This document shows, in pieces, positions 44,361 through 54,421 of a stretch of 64,000 nt of DNA. The notes under the pieces are model-generated. The model did not search any database. It worked only from the letters and a program-made list of their open reading frames with translations, and had not been told where the DNA came from. Each line of letters opens with the position of its first letter. Within the stretch, counting starts at the first letter, position 1. A program made the translations under genes and the position numbers. Source of the stretch: Candidatus Zixiibacteriota bacterium (GTDB lineage: Bacteria > Zixibacteria > MSB-5A5 > GN15 > FEB-12); contig JAGNLV010000002.1 in NCBI GenBank assembly GCA_017999435.1, forward strand, positions 434,001 through 498,000, read 5' to 3'.

Positions 44361-45467
44361 TCAGCTTTCCGCCGCGCGGCGGTGGTAGCGGTAGTAGGCG
44401 GCGCAGGCGCCCTCGGAGGACACCATGGTGGCGCCGAGCGGCGTCTGCGGTGTGCAGCGCCGGGCGAACGCCGGGCAATCGACCGGCCGCCGCAGGCCCT
44501 GGAGAACGAGGCCGCTGATGCATTCGGGGGGCTCGAGCACCTCGAGATCGGCCAGCCGGAATATGCGCTCGGCGTCATGGGCGGCGAATTCGGGGCGGAG
44601 GCGGTAGCCGCTCTGCGGGATGGTTCCGATCCCGCGCCACTTCCGGTCGCACACTTCGTACACAGCCTCGACGGCGGCGCGCGCGTGCGGGTTGCCCTGC
44701 TCCCGGACAGCCCGCGCGTAGCGGTTCTCGACCCGGGCCTGCCCGGTCTCGAGCTGGCGCACGGCGGCCAGGATGCCGTCGAGAATGTCCGCCGGCTCGA
44801 AGCCGGTGACCACGACCGGCACGCGGTAGCCCTCCGCGATCGGGCAGTACTCCTCCCAGCCGGTGACGGCGCAGACGTGGCCGGCGGCCAGGTACGCCTG
44901 CACGCGGTTGCCGGGCGCCTCGAGGAGCGCCCGCATCGCCGGCGGCACGAGGACGTGGGCGACCAGCAACAGGAAGTTGTCCAGCCCCTCGCGGCGCGCC
45001 TGGCGGATGGCGGTGGCGGTCGCCGGGGCGGTGGTCTCGAAACCCACGGCGAAAAACACCACCCGTCGGTCGCGGTGCGCGCGGGCGAGACGGAGGGCGT
45101 CCAGCGGCGAATACACCATGCGAACATCGCCACCCTCGGATTTCACGGTCAGGAGGTCTTTCGACGATCCCGGCACGCGCAACATGTCACCGAAGGAGGC
45201 GAAGATCACATCGGGGCGGGCGGCGATGGCCAGAGCGCGGTCGATGAGCTCGAGCGAGGTCACGCACACCGGGCACCCCGGACCGTGGACGAGCCGGATC
45301 GTCGGCGGCAAAAGCTGGTCGAGGCCGTTGCGGATGATCGAGTGCGTCTGGCCGCCGCAGATCTCCATGATCACCCAGGGTCGGGTGACGGTGCGCCGGA
45401 TCTCGCCGAGCAGGGCCGCGGCCCGCCGGGGATCCCGAAATTCATCGAGATACTTCAGGCCGGTCAC
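44361..45467 (-). CDS. hypD: Hydrogenase maturation factor HypD
   Basis: 368 residues. [4Fe-4S] protein that, with HypC, assembles the Fe(CN)2CO unit. Seen: [11 protein letters not shown] (redox/iron Cys), [36 protein letters not shown], and the C-terminal cluster Cys residues in [15 protein letters not shown] and EGACAAYY. Its ATG overlaps the end of hypC by four bases. Length is normal. Confidence 0.97.
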   Translation of the reverse strand: MTGLKYLDEFRDPRRAAALLGEIRRTVTRPWVIMEICGGQTHSIIRNGLDQLLPPTIRLVHGPGCPVCVTSLELIDRALAIAARPDVIFASFGDMLRVPGSSKDLLTVKSEGGDVRMVYSPLDALRLARAHRDRRVVFFAVGFETTAPATATAIRQARREGLDNFLLLVAHVLVPPAMRALLEAPGNRVQAYLAAGHVCAVTGWEEYCPIAEGYRVPVVVTGFEPADILDGILAAVRQLETGQARVENRYARAVREQGNPHARAAVEAVYEVCDRKWRGIGTIPQSGYRLRPEFAAHDAERIFRLADLEVLEPPECISGLVLQGLRRPVDCPAFARRCTPQTPLGATMVSSEGACAAYYRYHRRAAES

Positions 45468-45745
45468 GGCGCCTCCGGCGGCAGGGGCTCCCCGAACGGA
45501 TCGAGCCCCTCCTCGGCGTTCTGCCGGGCGATCTCATCGAAGAGATCGAGCGTCCGGCGCGCCTCGTCTTCGTCGAGCACGTTGAGGGCGAAGCCGGCAT
45601 GGACGAGCACGTACTGCCCCACCCGCACCTCGGGCACCGAATCGAGACAGGCGGTGCGCACCGTCCCGGCGTAGTCGATCCGGCCCATCGTCAGGCCGTC
45701 TTCATCGAAAATCTCAATCACTTTTCCGGGAATGGCGAGACACAT
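45464..45745 (-). CDS. hypC: Hydrogenase assembly chaperone HypC/HupF
   Basis: 93 residues. Small chaperone that carries the iron unit with HypD to the hydrogenase large subunit. Begins [12 protein letters not shown], the invariant N-terminus in which Cys2 is essential after Met removal. The middle ([42 protein letters not shown]) is split family consensus. It lies nine bases after hypF and overlaps hypD by four. Confidence 0.97.
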   Translation of the reverse strand: MCLAIPGKVIEIFDEDGLTMGRIDYAGTVRTACLDSVPEVRVGQYVLVHAGFALNVLDEDEARRTLDLFDEIARQNAEEGLDPFGEPLPPEAP

Positions 45746-45754
45746 GGCGACTCC

Positions 45755-48055
45755 TCAGCTCGTGCGACGGTGGACGGCGTCGGCGATCACGGCCTGTCCG
45801 AGCGCCAGGCCGCCGTCGTTGGTGGGTACCTCGCGGTGGGCGAGCACGCGGAAGCCGGCGTTTTCCAGCCGGTGCGCGAGGCGGGTGAAAAAGAGCGCGT
45901 TCTGGCAGACACCGCCGCTGAGAGCGACGGTCGTCAGGCCGGTCGCGGCCCGGGCGGCGAGGGCGGCACCGGCGAACAGCTCCGCGAGCGCGGCGTGAAA
46001 CTGCGCCGCGATCTGCTCGACCGGATCGCCGGAGCGGACGCGGCGGACGACCTCGCGGATCAGGTGGGCGAAGGAGAGCGGACCCCCGCCGGCCGGCGGC
46101 GCGGCCGGTTCGACATCGGGCAGCGCCCCGCCCGCCCGGGTGGCGGCCATCTCCAGCGCGATCGCCGCCTGCGCCTCGTAGGTGTTCTCGAGCGCCAGGC
46201 CCGCCAGGGCGGCGACGCCGTCAAATAACCGCCCGCAACTCGAGGTCAGGGGGCTGTTCAGGCCCTTGTCGATCATCGCGAGGATGATGTCGATCTGCAG
46301 GCTGTCGAGGCGGTCGAACAGCGGGAGCGGGAAACGCCGGGCCTCGCCCCCGTAGGCATAGCTGAGATAGCTCAGCGCCATGCGCCAGGGCTGCTCGATG
46401 GCGACCGTGCCGCCCGGCAGCGGCACCGGTTCGAGCCAGGCAAAGCGCCGGAATGCGGCGGCGTCGCCGATGAGGACCTCGCCACCCCAGATGGTGCCGT
46501 CGGTCCCGTAACCGCTGCCGTCGAGGATCAGCCCGATTGCCGGCTCGGTGCAGCCGTTATCTGCCAGGACCGACACGAGGTGGGCGTGGTGGTGCTGGAC
46601 CCCGATCACCGGGAGCGCCTGCTGGGTGTGTGCCCACTTGGTCGACAGGTACTCCGGGTGGAGATCGCAGGCAATCAGTTCGGGTTCGCACTCGAGCAGT
46701 TTTTGCAGGTGGGAGAGGGCGTGCTCGAAAAACGCGAGCGCGGCCGGGTTATCGAGGTCGCCGATGTGCTGGCTGAGCACGACCTGGTCGGCGCGGCCCA
46801 GCGCCACCGTGCTCTTCAATTCTCCGCCGACCGCGAGGATCGGCCGCTCCAGCCGCACCGGGAGAGGGACCGACAGGGGGACGTACCCGCGGGCGCGGCG
46901 CACGATGCGGGTGCCGCCGGCCAGGCGCCGGACAATGGAATCGTCGCAGCGCTGGAGGATGTCGCGGTCGTGCAGCAGGAATCCGTCGGCGATATTCCCC
47001 AGCCGCGCGAGCGCCTCGGCGTTCTCGGTCACTATCGGTTCCTCGGCCCGGTTGCCGCTCGTCATGACGAGGGCATCGAAAGTATCGTGCAGGAGGAGGT
47101 GGTGGAGAGGTGTGTAGGGGAGCATGAACCCGTAGTACATGTTGTCGTCGACGACCGAGGGGGCGATGGCGGTTTCGCCGGGGCGCCGCCGCAGGAGCAC
47201 GATCGGGCGGCTCACGTCGGTCAGGAGCTGCTCTTCTTCCGGCGAGACCTCGCAGAATTTCCGCACGCGCGCGACATCGGGCGCCATCAGGGCGAACGGT
47301 TTCTGCTGCCGCTGCTTGCGGTCGCGGAGGCGCCGGACCGCCTCTTCGCTGGCCGCATCGACCGCCAGGTGGAACCCGCCGAGGCCGCGCAGGGCGAGGA
47401 TGCGGCCCGAGGCGAGCAGATCGACGGCCCAGGCGACCGGGTCGGCGACCGCCAGCTCGCGGGCGCCGTCGTGCGCGATCAGTCGCGGGCCGCAGGCCGG
47501 GCAGGCGACCGGCTGCGCGTGAAACCGCCGGTCGAGCGGATCGTGGTATTCCCGCTCGCAGGCAGGGCACATGGGGAAACGCTTCATCGACGTTTTCGGC
47601 CGGTCGTAGGGGATGCCTTCGACAATGGTGAAGCGCGGACCGCAGTTGGTGCAGTTGGTGAACGGGTAGCGGTAGCGCCGGTCGGAGGGATCATGCATCT
47701 CGCGCAGGCAGTCGGCGCACACCGCGATATCCGGAGGGATGAGCGCGGCTGCCGTCTCCCCGTGCCGACTCGGCTCGATCGAGAAGCCGTTCTGCCCGCG
47801 CGGGGGCAGCGGCTCGACGCGGAGGGAATCGATGCGGGCCAGCGCCGGGGCCTCGGCGCGCAGGAGCCGGCGGAACTGGTCGAGCTTCGCCGCGGGGCCC
47901 TCGACCTCGATGTGGACGCCGCGCGCATCGTTGCGGATCGAACCGGCGAGCGCCAGCCGGTGGGCCAGGCGGTAAATGAAGGGGCGGAATCCGACTCCCT
48001 GCACGACTCCGTTCACAGTCAGCCGTTGTCTCTGTATGTCTTGCGCCGACAGCAT
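45755..48055 (-). CDS. hypF: Carbamoyltransferase HypF
   Basis: 766 residues. Uses carbamoyl phosphate and ATP to carbamoylate HypE. Domains in order: acylphosphatase-like (GVVQGVGFRPFIYRLA, 15-30), two zinc fingers (CADC...CTNCG and CPAC...CPACG), YrdC-like (about 200-380, KQRQQKPFALMA, TSGNRAEEPI), and Kae1-like C-terminal domain with GVQHHHAHLVSVL and ALSGGVCQNALF. Full length. ATG 48055 is 28 bases after hypB. Confidence 0.97.
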   Translation of the reverse strand: MLSAQDIQRQRLTVNGVVQGVGFRPFIYRLAHRLALAGSIRNDARGVHIEVEGPAAKLDQFRRLLRAEAPALARIDSLRVEPLPPRGQNGFSIEPSRHGETAAALIPPDIAVCADCLREMHDPSDRRYRYPFTNCTNCGPRFTIVEGIPYDRPKTSMKRFPMCPACEREYHDPLDRRFHAQPVACPACGPRLIAHDGARELAVADPVAWAVDLLASGRILALRGLGGFHLAVDAASEEAVRRLRDRKQRQQKPFALMAPDVARVRKFCEVSPEEEQLLTDVSRPIVLLRRRPGETAIAPSVVDDNMYYGFMLPYTPLHHLLLHDTFDALVMTSGNRAEEPIVTENAEALARLGNIADGFLLHDRDILQRCDDSIVRRLAGGTRIVRRARGYVPLSVPLPVRLERPILAVGGELKSTVALGRADQVVLSQHIGDLDNPAALAFFEHALSHLQKLLECEPELIACDLHPEYLSTKWAHTQQALPVIGVQHHHAHLVSVLADNGCTEPAIGLILDGSGYGTDGTIWGGEVLIGDAAAFRRFAWLEPVPLPGGTVAIEQPWRMALSYLSYAYGGEARRFPLPLFDRLDSLQIDIILAMIDKGLNSPLTSSCGRLFDGVAALAGLALENTYEAQAAIALEMAATRAGGALPDVEPAAPPAGGGPLSFAHLIREVVRRVRSGDPVEQIAAQFHAALAELFAGAALAARAATGLTTVALSGGVCQNALFFTRLAHRLENAGFRVLAHREVPTNDGGLALGQAVIADAVHRRTS

Positions 48056-48083
48056 GAGTGGCCCGCGGACGAGTCCGCTTGGT

Positions 48084-48755
48084 TCAGGGAGACGCCTTGC
48101 TGGCCGCCACCTGATCCCGCAGCCACTGGTACCACTTGTCCAACCCCTCGCCGGTCCGGCAGGAGACCTCGAATATCTTCAGGTTGCCGTTGATCGAGAG
48201 GGCGTTCTCCTTGACTTTCGCCAGGGTGAAATCGGAGCTGCCGAGGAGATCGATCTTGTTCACGACCATCACCGATGACCGCCGGAACATGCCGGGGTAC
48301 TTCAGCGGCTTATCGTCCCCTTCGGTGGTGCTGATGACGACAACTTTCATGTCCTCGCCGAGGTCATAGCTCGAAGGGCAGACCAGGTTGCCGACGTTTT
48401 CGACGACAAGCAGGTCGAGGGCGGCGAGGTCGATTTCGGCGACCGCTTTCGTGACCATGCGGGCATCGAGATGGCACAGCCCGCCGGTGACGATAGGGCG
48501 GACGATACGCCCGCCGGCCGCTTTCAGGCGGTTGGCGTCGTTCTCGGTCTGCACATCGCCGGCGACCACCGCAATCCGGATGGTATCGTTGAACTCGGCC
48601 AGCGTACGTTCCAGGAGGCTGGTTTTGCCCGATCCCGGCGAACTCACGAGGTTCAGGGCGAACACCCGCCGGTCCCGCAGCTGCCGCCGCAGGTCGGCGG
48701 CCAGCCGGTCGTTTTCGGAGAGCACCTTCTCTTTGACCTCAACGCGTTCCGTCAT
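48084..48755 (-). CDS. hypB: Hydrogenase nickel incorporation GTPase HypB
   Basis: 223 residues. GTPase that helps deliver nickel with HypA. Seen: P-loop SSPGSGKTSLL, GDVQTENDA, the metal-binding GGLCHLDA, VVENVGNLVCP and NKIDLL. It lacks the N-terminal His-rich nickel store and the CxxGCxC motif found in some HypB proteins, so high-affinity storage is probably absent. Start ATG 48755 is chosen because AGGAG lies five bases before it; two bases separate it from hypA. Confidence 0.96.
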   Translation of the reverse strand: MTERVEVKEKVLSENDRLAADLRRQLRDRRVFALNLVSSPGSGKTSLLERTLAEFNDTIRIAVVAGDVQTENDANRLKAAGGRIVRPIVTGGLCHLDARMVTKAVAEIDLAALDLLVVENVGNLVCPSSYDLGEDMKVVVISTTEGDDKPLKYPGMFRRSSVMVVNKIDLLGSSDFTLAKVKENALSINGNLKIFEVSCRTGEGLDKWYQWLRDQVAASKASP

Positions 48756-48757
48756 CG

Positions 48758-49171
48758 TCACTCCTGCGGTGCGGGGCGGCCGCTTTCCCGCCCGCCTGGT
48801 TTCTTGTCGCCCGGGATCTCCGGGGACGGCTCCGGTATTTCAATATACGCGATTTCCAGTTCGTCTCCCTGCGTCATCCGTATGTCGCGGCTGCCGCAGT
48901 GCGGGCAGACGAACAGGAACTCTTCGACGGCGCAGGTCCGGCCGCAGGTCTCGCAGACTCCGGCGACCGGGACGGTTTCGATGGCCAGGCGGGTTCGGGC
49001 CAGCGGGGTGCCGACGACCGACGATTCGAATCCGAACGTGAGGGCATCGGGGACCACGTCGGTCAGGGCGCCGATCCGGAGTCCGATGGCGACGATCTCC
49101 GGGTAGCCCTCGGCCGTCATTTTCGCCAGCACCTTGTCGACAATTGACTGGGCAATGCCAAGCTCGTGCAC
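48758..49171 (-). CDS. hypA: Hydrogenase nickel-binding protein HypA
   Basis: 137 residues. Nickel chaperone. Begins MHELGIAQSIVDKVL with the conserved nickel-binding MHE; the zinc site is CETC and CPHC (about residues 73-95). The C-terminal ~30 residues after the family end are Pro/Gly/Lys-rich and extra. First gene of hypA-B-F-C-D-E; a well-formed promoter lies about 90 bases upstream. Confidence 0.95.
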   Translation of the reverse strand: MHELGIAQSIVDKVLAKMTAEGYPEIVAIGLRIGALTDVVPDALTFGFESSVVGTPLARTRLAIETVPVAGVCETCGRTCAVEEFLFVCPHCGSRDIRMTQGDELEIAYIEIPEPSPEIPGDKKPGGRESGRPAPQE

Positions 49172-49257
49172 GTCAGCGCTCCGCCTGAGGCGGGGGGACC
49201 GGTCGGCCTGACTACGAAGGGGGATTGCCCGGCCGGTTGAACCGCCATTTCAGAGGG

Positions 49258-49286
49258 AAGATAATCGACGGGGCGGCGCGGGGCAA
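49258..49286 (-). promoter_or_regulatory. Promoter of the hyp operon
   Basis: On the minus strand: TTGCCC (49286-49281), 17-base spacer, TATCTT (49263-49258). Confidence 0.7.
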
Positions 49287-49350
49287 GGAGATCGGGCGGG
49301 CGGATAGGCCGGGGGGGGCGGCGGCGCCGGGCCGATTGCGCCGTTTTTGC

Positions 49351-49380
49351 TTGCGGCGCGCGCCCGGCGCTCTCTATCAT
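49351..49380 (+). promoter_or_regulatory. Promoter of the membrane protein gene at 49461
   Basis: TTGCGG (49351-49356), 18-base spacer, TATCAT (49375-49380), divergent from the hyp promoter. Confidence 0.5.
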
Positions 49381-49460
49381 CACTCGCCCGTACGGCTGCA
49401 GGCATGTGGCGGTGCGGCGGCGAGTCGGGCCGAAATCACAGGGGAACGAGGTCTATCCGG

Positions 49461-50663
49461 GTGTCAGGTTCATCGGAAACGCGCGCGGTCTGGTTGATTG
49501 CCGGGCTGCTGACCGGACTGAGTCTGCTGAACCACCTGATCAGTCCCAGTTCGTTCCATCTCTCCGCCGAGGCCTGGGACGATTTGCTCGCCTACCACCG
49601 GGATTTTGACGTGTTCCGGGTGCGGCCGGTGACCACGGCGGTGGTCGGTTTCCTGGCGGAGCAGACGGGGCTGTCGGTGCGGAGCGCGTTTTTCCTTCTG
49701 CAGTTCGCGCTCTTCTTCGTCACCGGTCCGGCGTTCTACCATTTCCTTCGGTCGCTGCAGTTCAGCCCGGCACGGAGTCGGGCGGGTATGGTGATTCTGC
49801 TGCTGTCGCTTCCATTGTTCCTGGCCCACTTCGAGCCGGTGTGGACATGGGATGATTTCTGGTGCTACATCCTGCTCCCGTCGGCGATGGCCTTTGCCCT
49901 GGGTCGCCGGTACTGGCCGGCGGCGGCCTGCATTGCGGGAGCCATGATTGCCCGCGAGACAAGCGCGGCCTTTCTGCCGGTGCTGTTCCTCCTGTTCCGC
50001 ACCAACCCGAAAGTCGGGATTGCCCGCCCGCTTCTGGCGACGCTGGCGCCGGTCGCGGTGCTGGTCGTGTTCCGGGCGGCTGTGCTCGGCGCGGTCAGCG
50101 GCTCGCCCGTGTGGTCGCTGGCCTTCAATTTCGAAAGCTGGGCGCGGACGCGCGACTCCCTGTTCTCGCTGATCGTGTCGCTGGGTTTCCTGTGGCCGGT
50201 GGGGCTGACTCAGGCGTTCCGCCGGCCGGAGGAGAGCCCCGCTTGGTACGACGCGGTGCGATTCGGGGCGCTGTTGACGGCCGGCGCGTACCTGGTGTCG
50301 GGTCTTCTCTTTGGCCATATAAGGGAGAGTCGCCTGCTGCTGCCGCCGGCGTTGCTGTTCATTCCGCTCGTGCTCGTATATATTGAGGAAAACGGGCGCC
50401 GGTTGGGAGAACTGCGGGCAGTGGCGGCTCCAGGCCCCCTCCGCACGGCGATTGCGCTCGGACTGCTCCTGGCCGGCTCGCTGTTGGCGGCCCATGGGCT
50501 CTTTCCGAGCTTCGAATACCGGCGCTGGCAGGATGGCAACCGGCTGTATTTCGCCCTCCACCTGGCGTTGACGGCTGTGTTTCTCGGGGTGGAGTTCATG
50601 CGGCGAGGGCGCGGGAGAAGCCCGGTGGGCCGACGGCCGGGGGCCGACGCGCGGGCGGCGTAG
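49461..50663 (+). CDS. Polytopic membrane protein of unknown function
   Basis: 400 residues from GTG 49461, taken because the coding-like hydrophobic N-terminus (SSETRAVWLIAGLLTGLSLLNHL) starts there and a GAGG lies 10 bases upstream; ATG 49404 is an alternative. About eight to ten hydrophobic segments are visible, with soluble loops carrying DDLLAYHRDFDVFRVRPVTTAV and an intramembrane MIARETSAAFLPVLF. The arrangement (RPV/T near the first loop, GAMIARETS in a later helix) recalls uncharacterised integral membrane enzymes of the glycosyltransferase-C type, but no firm family can be given. Divergent from the hyp operon; the tRNA follows. Confidence 0.65.
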   Translation: MSGSSETRAVWLIAGLLTGLSLLNHLISPSSFHLSAEAWDDLLAYHRDFDVFRVRPVTTAVVGFLAEQTGLSVRSAFFLLQFALFFVTGPAFYHFLRSLQFSPARSRAGMVILLLSLPLFLAHFEPVWTWDDFWCYILLPSAMAFALGRRYWPAAACIAGAMIARETSAAFLPVLFLLFRTNPKVGIARPLLATLAPVAVLVVFRAAVLGAVSGSPVWSLAFNFESWARTRDSLFSLIVSLGFLWPVGLTQAFRRPEESPAWYDAVRFGALLTAGAYLVSGLLFGHIRESRLLLPPALLFIPLVLVYIEENGRRLGELRAVAAPGPLRTAIALGLLLAGSLLAAHGLFPSFEYRRWQDGNRLYFALHLALTAVFLGVEFMRRGRGRSPVGRRPGADARAA

Positions 50664-50746
50664 GCGGCGGTTCGAGGACACGGCGGCTTAACTGGCGAAC
50701 TCCCGGCGCGAGCTTCCGGCGGCGCGGGAATTGTCCAGAAAGCCGG

Positions 50747-50775
50747 TTGCGCTTCGGCCGGAGCCAACGTAAGTT
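50747..50775 (+). promoter_or_regulatory. Promoter of tRNA-Leu
   Basis: TTGCGC (50747-50752), 17-base spacer, TAAGTT (50770-50775), seven bases before the mature tRNA 5' end. Confidence 0.6.
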
Positions 50776-50782
50776 ATTGCAG

Positions 50783-50867
50783 GCGAAAGTGGCGGAATTG
50801 GTAGACGCACTGGACTTAGGATCCAGTTCCATCCGGAGTGGGGGTTCGAATCCCCCCTTTCGCACCA
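50783..50867 (+). tRNA. tRNA-Leu (anticodon TAG)
   Basis: 85 bases with encoded CCA end. Acceptor stem GCGAAAG (50783-50789) pairs with CTTTCGC before ACCA; anticodon loop ACTTAGGAT with TAG, reading CUA and related Leu codons; extra-long variable arm as expected for Leu; T loop GGTTCGAATCC. It lies 169 bases before tig. Confidence 0.97.
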
Positions 50868-51036
50868 GCCGCGGCGTCCCCTCAGCCGATTTGCCGGAAC
50901 GGGAGGAACGCCCCGGACATTACAGGAACGGACATCCTTAACCGGCACGGATGTTCTCGCCGGCGGACCGAAAGCGCAACCGCGACGGCCGCCGCCGGCC
51001 ACGACAGCCGGGCAACCGCGGAAAGGTCAGACGAAC

Positions 51037-52293
51037 GTGAAGGTCGAAATCAGGGAACTCGAAGAACTGGTGCGCGAGGTGTCGATCGAGATCGAGCCGG
51101 CCGAGGTGAACAAAAAGCTGGAGTCCAAGTTCAGCGAGGTCCAGCGGGACGTGACGCTCAAGGGTTTTCGGAAGGGGCACGCCCCGTTGAACATCATCAA
51201 ATCGCAGTTTGCCGACGAGGTCAAAGCCGACGTGGCGGATGAACTGATTAAGGCGACGATATCGGAGGCGCTCCGCGAGCGCGCTCTCCCGGTCGCTACG
51301 CCCCCCACGGTCACCGACCTGAACTACACCGACAACGGCGGGTTCAATTACACGGCGCGCGTGGAGGTCTTCCCGACTATTCCGCCGATCGCGTTCGACA
51401 ATCTGAAAGTCTCGTTCTACGATCTGACGGTGACCGATGAGGAGGTTGATCGGGCCGCGGAGCAGGTTCGGAAGGCGTACGCCGAACGCCGTACGGTCAC
51501 CCGCGCGGTCGGTGAGGGGGACATTGTGGTCGTTGACCTCGTGCAGACGTTCGATTCCCCCAAGGAGGAGCCGGAGAAGGCCTACCCCGATTCGGTCATA
51601 GAGCTCTCTAATCCGTTGACGGTCAAGGAATTTCGCGAGCAACTTCCAGGGCTCACGGCCGGCGACACCAGGGAAATTGAAGTGCACTACGCCGCGGATT
51701 ACCCGGATGAGGAGTTTGCGGGAGCGACCGTGCGCTACCGGACAACGGTGAAAGAGGTGCGCGAGGAGATTCAGCCGGCGTTCGACGACTACCTGGCCAA
51801 GAGGACGGGACACGCCCAGACGGCTCTGGAGTTGCGGATGAAGATCCGGGAGGATCTGAAGGCCCAGAAGGAGCGGGAGTTGCGCCGGTACCACCGGAAC
51901 GAAATCGTCCAGCAGGTGATTGAGCGGAACAAGGTCTCGGTCCCCGCCGGACTGGTGAAGGAGTACCTCGACGCGATGGTCAAGGACCTCCGGCGCCAGG
52001 ACAGCACGGCGGACGAAGCGGAACTGCGCGGCGCGTACCACGGGATGGCGACGGCGGCGCTGCAGTGGAACCTGCTCTCTGACCATATTGCCCGGCAGGA
52101 AAACATACAGGTTACGCGGGAAGATACCGACAAAGTAATAAAGCGGTTCGCGGAGAACTATGAGATCACCGAAGCGGAGGCGCGCGAGGGGCTCCGGCGG
52201 TCGGGCAAGTACGACAACATCACGGACACCTTGCGCGAGGAAAAAGTGCTTGATTTCCTCATTTCCAAGGCCGAGGTTGTGAAGAAGGAATAG
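51037..52293 (+). CDS. tig: Trigger factor
   Basis: 418 residues. Ribosome-bound chaperone for nascent chains. Seen: N-terminal ribosome-docking signature GFRKGHAP (about residues 43-50, usual GFRKGKxP with His for Lys), a central FKBP-like PPIase region (GEGDIVVVDLVQTFD and FREQLPGLTAGDTREIEV), which lacks clear active-site aromatics, and the long helical C-terminal domain. Length is near typical. Operon start for clpP and clpX, the usual gene order. Confidence 0.95.
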   Translation: MKVEIRELEELVREVSIEIEPAEVNKKLESKFSEVQRDVTLKGFRKGHAPLNIIKSQFADEVKADVADELIKATISEALRERALPVATPPTVTDLNYTDNGGFNYTARVEVFPTIPPIAFDNLKVSFYDLTVTDEEVDRAAEQVRKAYAERRTVTRAVGEGDIVVVDLVQTFDSPKEEPEKAYPDSVIELSNPLTVKEFREQLPGLTAGDTREIEVHYAADYPDEEFAGATVRYRTTVKEVREEIQPAFDDYLAKRTGHAQTALELRMKIREDLKAQKERELRRYHRNEIVQQVIERNKVSVPAGLVKEYLDAMVKDLRRQDSTADEAELRGAYHGMATAALQWNLLSDHIARQENIQVTREDTDKVIKRFAENYEITEAEAREGLRRSGKYDNITDTLREEKVLDFLISKAEVVKKE

Positions 52294-52329
52294 CCGCGAC
52301 GACGAAAACGGACTGAGGTCCAAGGAGTT

Positions 52330-52959
52330 ATGCAGGAGATTATGGACGAAAAGATACAGGCGCAATACCTGGTGCCGATGGTGGTCGAGCAGACCGGCCG
52401 CGGGGAGCGGGCGTACGATATCTTCTCGCGTTTGCTGAAGGACCGCATCATCTTCATCGGGACGCCGATCGACGACAACGTGGCCAACCTGGTCATCGCC
52501 CAGATGCTCTTCCTCGAGGCGGAGGATCCGGACAAGGACATCTTTGTCTATCTGAACTCGCCGGGCGGGTCGGTGACGGCGGGGCTGGCCATCTACGATA
52601 CGATGCAGTTCATCAAGCCCGACGTGGTGACGACGTGCATGGGGATTTGCGCCTCGATGGGGGCGTTCCTGCTGGCCGCCGGCACCCACGGCAAGCGGGC
52701 GGCGCTGCCCAACAGCCGGGTGATGATCCACCAGCCGCTCGCCGGCACCCAGGGGCAGATCTCGGACATCGTGATCATGACCAAAGAGTTCACCCGGACC
52801 AAAGAGCGCCTCAACGATCTTTTGGCCCAGCATACCGGGCAGCCGCTCGAACGGATCGAGAAAGATACCGACCGGAACTTCTTCATGTCGGCCTCGGAGG
52901 CCAAGGACTACGGCCTGATCGACAAGGTCTACGATTTCAAGCGGTCGGAGCGCAAGTAG
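52330..52959 (+). CDS. clpP: ATP-dependent Clp protease proteolytic subunit
   Basis: 209 residues. Serine peptidase that forms the double-ring chamber of ClpXP. Catalytic triad: Ser in [11 protein letters not shown], His in MIHQPLAG, Asp in [23 protein letters not shown] is intact. An AAGGAG lies right before ATG 52330 with tight spacing; ATG 52342 with its own AGGAG is an alternative start. 36 bases after tig, 48 before clpX. Confidence 0.97.
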   Translation: MQEIMDEKIQAQYLVPMVVEQTGRGERAYDIFSRLLKDRIIFIGTPIDDNVANLVIAQMLFLEAEDPDKDIFVYLNSPGGSVTAGLAIYDTMQFIKPDVVTTCMGICASMGAFLLAAGTHGKRAALPNSRVMIHQPLAGTQGQISDIVIMTKEFTRTKERLNDLLAQHTGQPLERIEKDTDRNFFMSASEAKDYGLIDKVYDFKRSERK

Positions 52960-53007
52960 GAGCTAGACCGGGCGAGGGAATCGCCGGTCGGGAAACGGAT
53001 ATAGGAT

Positions 53008-54285
53008 ATGTCAGCGGACTCCGAGAAACCCCGTCCGCCGCAGCGCTGCTCATTTTGCGGCAAGCCGGCCAGCCAGGCGAAACGGCTCTTTTCGGGCTAC
53101 GAGTCGTACATCTGCAACGAGTGCGTCGAGCTCTGCAACGACCTTCTCCAATCGGCCCCGGATGTTGCTCTTCCGGAAGAGATCCGCGACGTGCCCGCGC
53201 CCGCGGAGATCAAGAGCTATCTCGACGGCTACGTGATCGGCCAGGAGAAGGCCAAGCGGACGGTCGCGGTCGCGGTCTACAACCACTACAAGCGGATCAA
53301 CTGGGAGCTCTCCCACCGCCTGAACAGCAGCCTCGCGAAGGACAGCGACAATGTCGAGCTGGAGAAGTCCAACATTCTGCTGCTCGGCCCGACCGGGACC
53401 GGCAAGACGCTCATCGCGCGGACGCTGGCGAAGTTTCTCAAGGTTCCCTTCACGATCGCCGACGCCACCGTGCTCACCGAAGCGGGCTATGTCGGGGAGG
53501 ATGTGGAGAACATCCTCGTCCGGCTCTACCAGGCGGCCAATTTCAACCAGCAGAAGACGGAGCGGGGGATCGTGTATATCGACGAGATCGACAAGATTGC
53601 GCGCAAGGACGGCAATCCGTCGATCACCCGCGACGTGTCGGGGGAGGGTGTGCAGCAGGGGCTCTTGAAGATTCTGGAGGGGACGGTGGCCAACATTCCG
53701 CCGAAGGGGGGGCGCAAACACCCCGAGCAGGCGTTCGTGCAGATCAACACCACGAACATCCTGTTCATCTGCGGCGGGGCGTTCGACGGTCTGGAGCGGA
53801 TCATCGCCCGCCGGCTGGGCAAGAAGCAGGTGGGTTTTGATGCCGAGTCGACGCATATCCGGGAAGACGCCCCGGATCTGTTCGAGCACGTGATCCCGGC
53901 CGACCTCATGGAGTACGGGCTGATTCCGGAGATGGTCGGCCGTCTGCCGGTGACCGCCGCCTTGCATGCGCTCGATGAGGCGGCGCTCATGAATATCCTC
54001 ACCGAGCCGAAGAACGCGCTGACCAAGCAGTACGCCAAGCTCCTGGAAATGGAGGGCGTCAACGTCGTGTTCGAAACCGGGGCGCTCCGCGCCGCGGTCA
54101 GGATTGCCCAGCAGCGCAAGACCGGGGCCCGGGCGCTGCGCTCCATTTTCGAACGGGCCATGCTCGACACCATGTACTCGCTCCCGTCCCAGTCCGACGT
54201 TCTGGAAGTGATCATCTCGGAGGAGACGATCACCGAAGGAAAGCCGCCGCGGCTCCGCACCAAGGCGGAGAAGAAGGTCGGCTGA
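53008..54285 (+). CDS. clpX: ATP-dependent Clp protease ATP-binding subunit ClpX
   Basis: 425 residues. AAA+ unfoldase that feeds ClpP. N-terminal C4 zinc finger (CSFC ... CNEC, about 13-40), Walker A GPTGTGKT, Walker B YIDEIDKI, pore loop GYVGEDVEN, the IGF-type loop region for ClpP docking near [14 protein letters not shown] and arginine finger [10 protein letters not shown]. Full length and intact. Confidence 0.97.
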   Translation: MSADSEKPRPPQRCSFCGKPASQAKRLFSGYESYICNECVELCNDLLQSAPDVALPEEIRDVPAPAEIKSYLDGYVIGQEKAKRTVAVAVYNHYKRINWELSHRLNSSLAKDSDNVELEKSNILLLGPTGTGKTLIARTLAKFLKVPFTIADATVLTEAGYVGEDVENILVRLYQAANFNQQKTERGIVYIDEIDKIARKDGNPSITRDVSGEGVQQGLLKILEGTVANIPPKGGRKHPEQAFVQINTTNILFICGGAFDGLERIIARRLGKKQVGFDAESTHIREDAPDLFEHVIPADLMEYGLIPEMVGRLPVTAALHALDEAALMNILTEPKNALTKQYAKLLEMEGVNVVFETGALRAAVRIAQQRKTGARALRSIFERAMLDTMYSLPSQSDVLEVIISEETITEGKPPRLRTKAEKKVG

Positions 54286-54336
54286 GCCCGGCCGGCCGCC
54301 CCTGCGGCCTGCTCGAGGGTTTCATCTCCCGCGTGT

Positions 54337-54366
54337 CCCGCCCCCGGTGGCGGGCTTCGATTTTGT
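54337..54366 (+). terminator. Probable terminator of the tig-clpP-clpX operon
   Basis: CCCGCC (54337-54342), loop CCCGGT, GGCGGG (54349-54354), then CTTCGATTTTG. Moderate stem with a short, broken T run. Confidence 0.5.
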
Positions 54367-54421
54367 TCAAGTTTCCCCATCCGCGGCGCCGATAGTTACG
54401 TACAGAGGGAGGATTTTGCCT

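Noticed and set aside
43283-45133. 616-codon frame as a long HypE
   Set aside because: The extra N-terminus is hypD read in another frame; HypE begins at 44347 with the family sequence.
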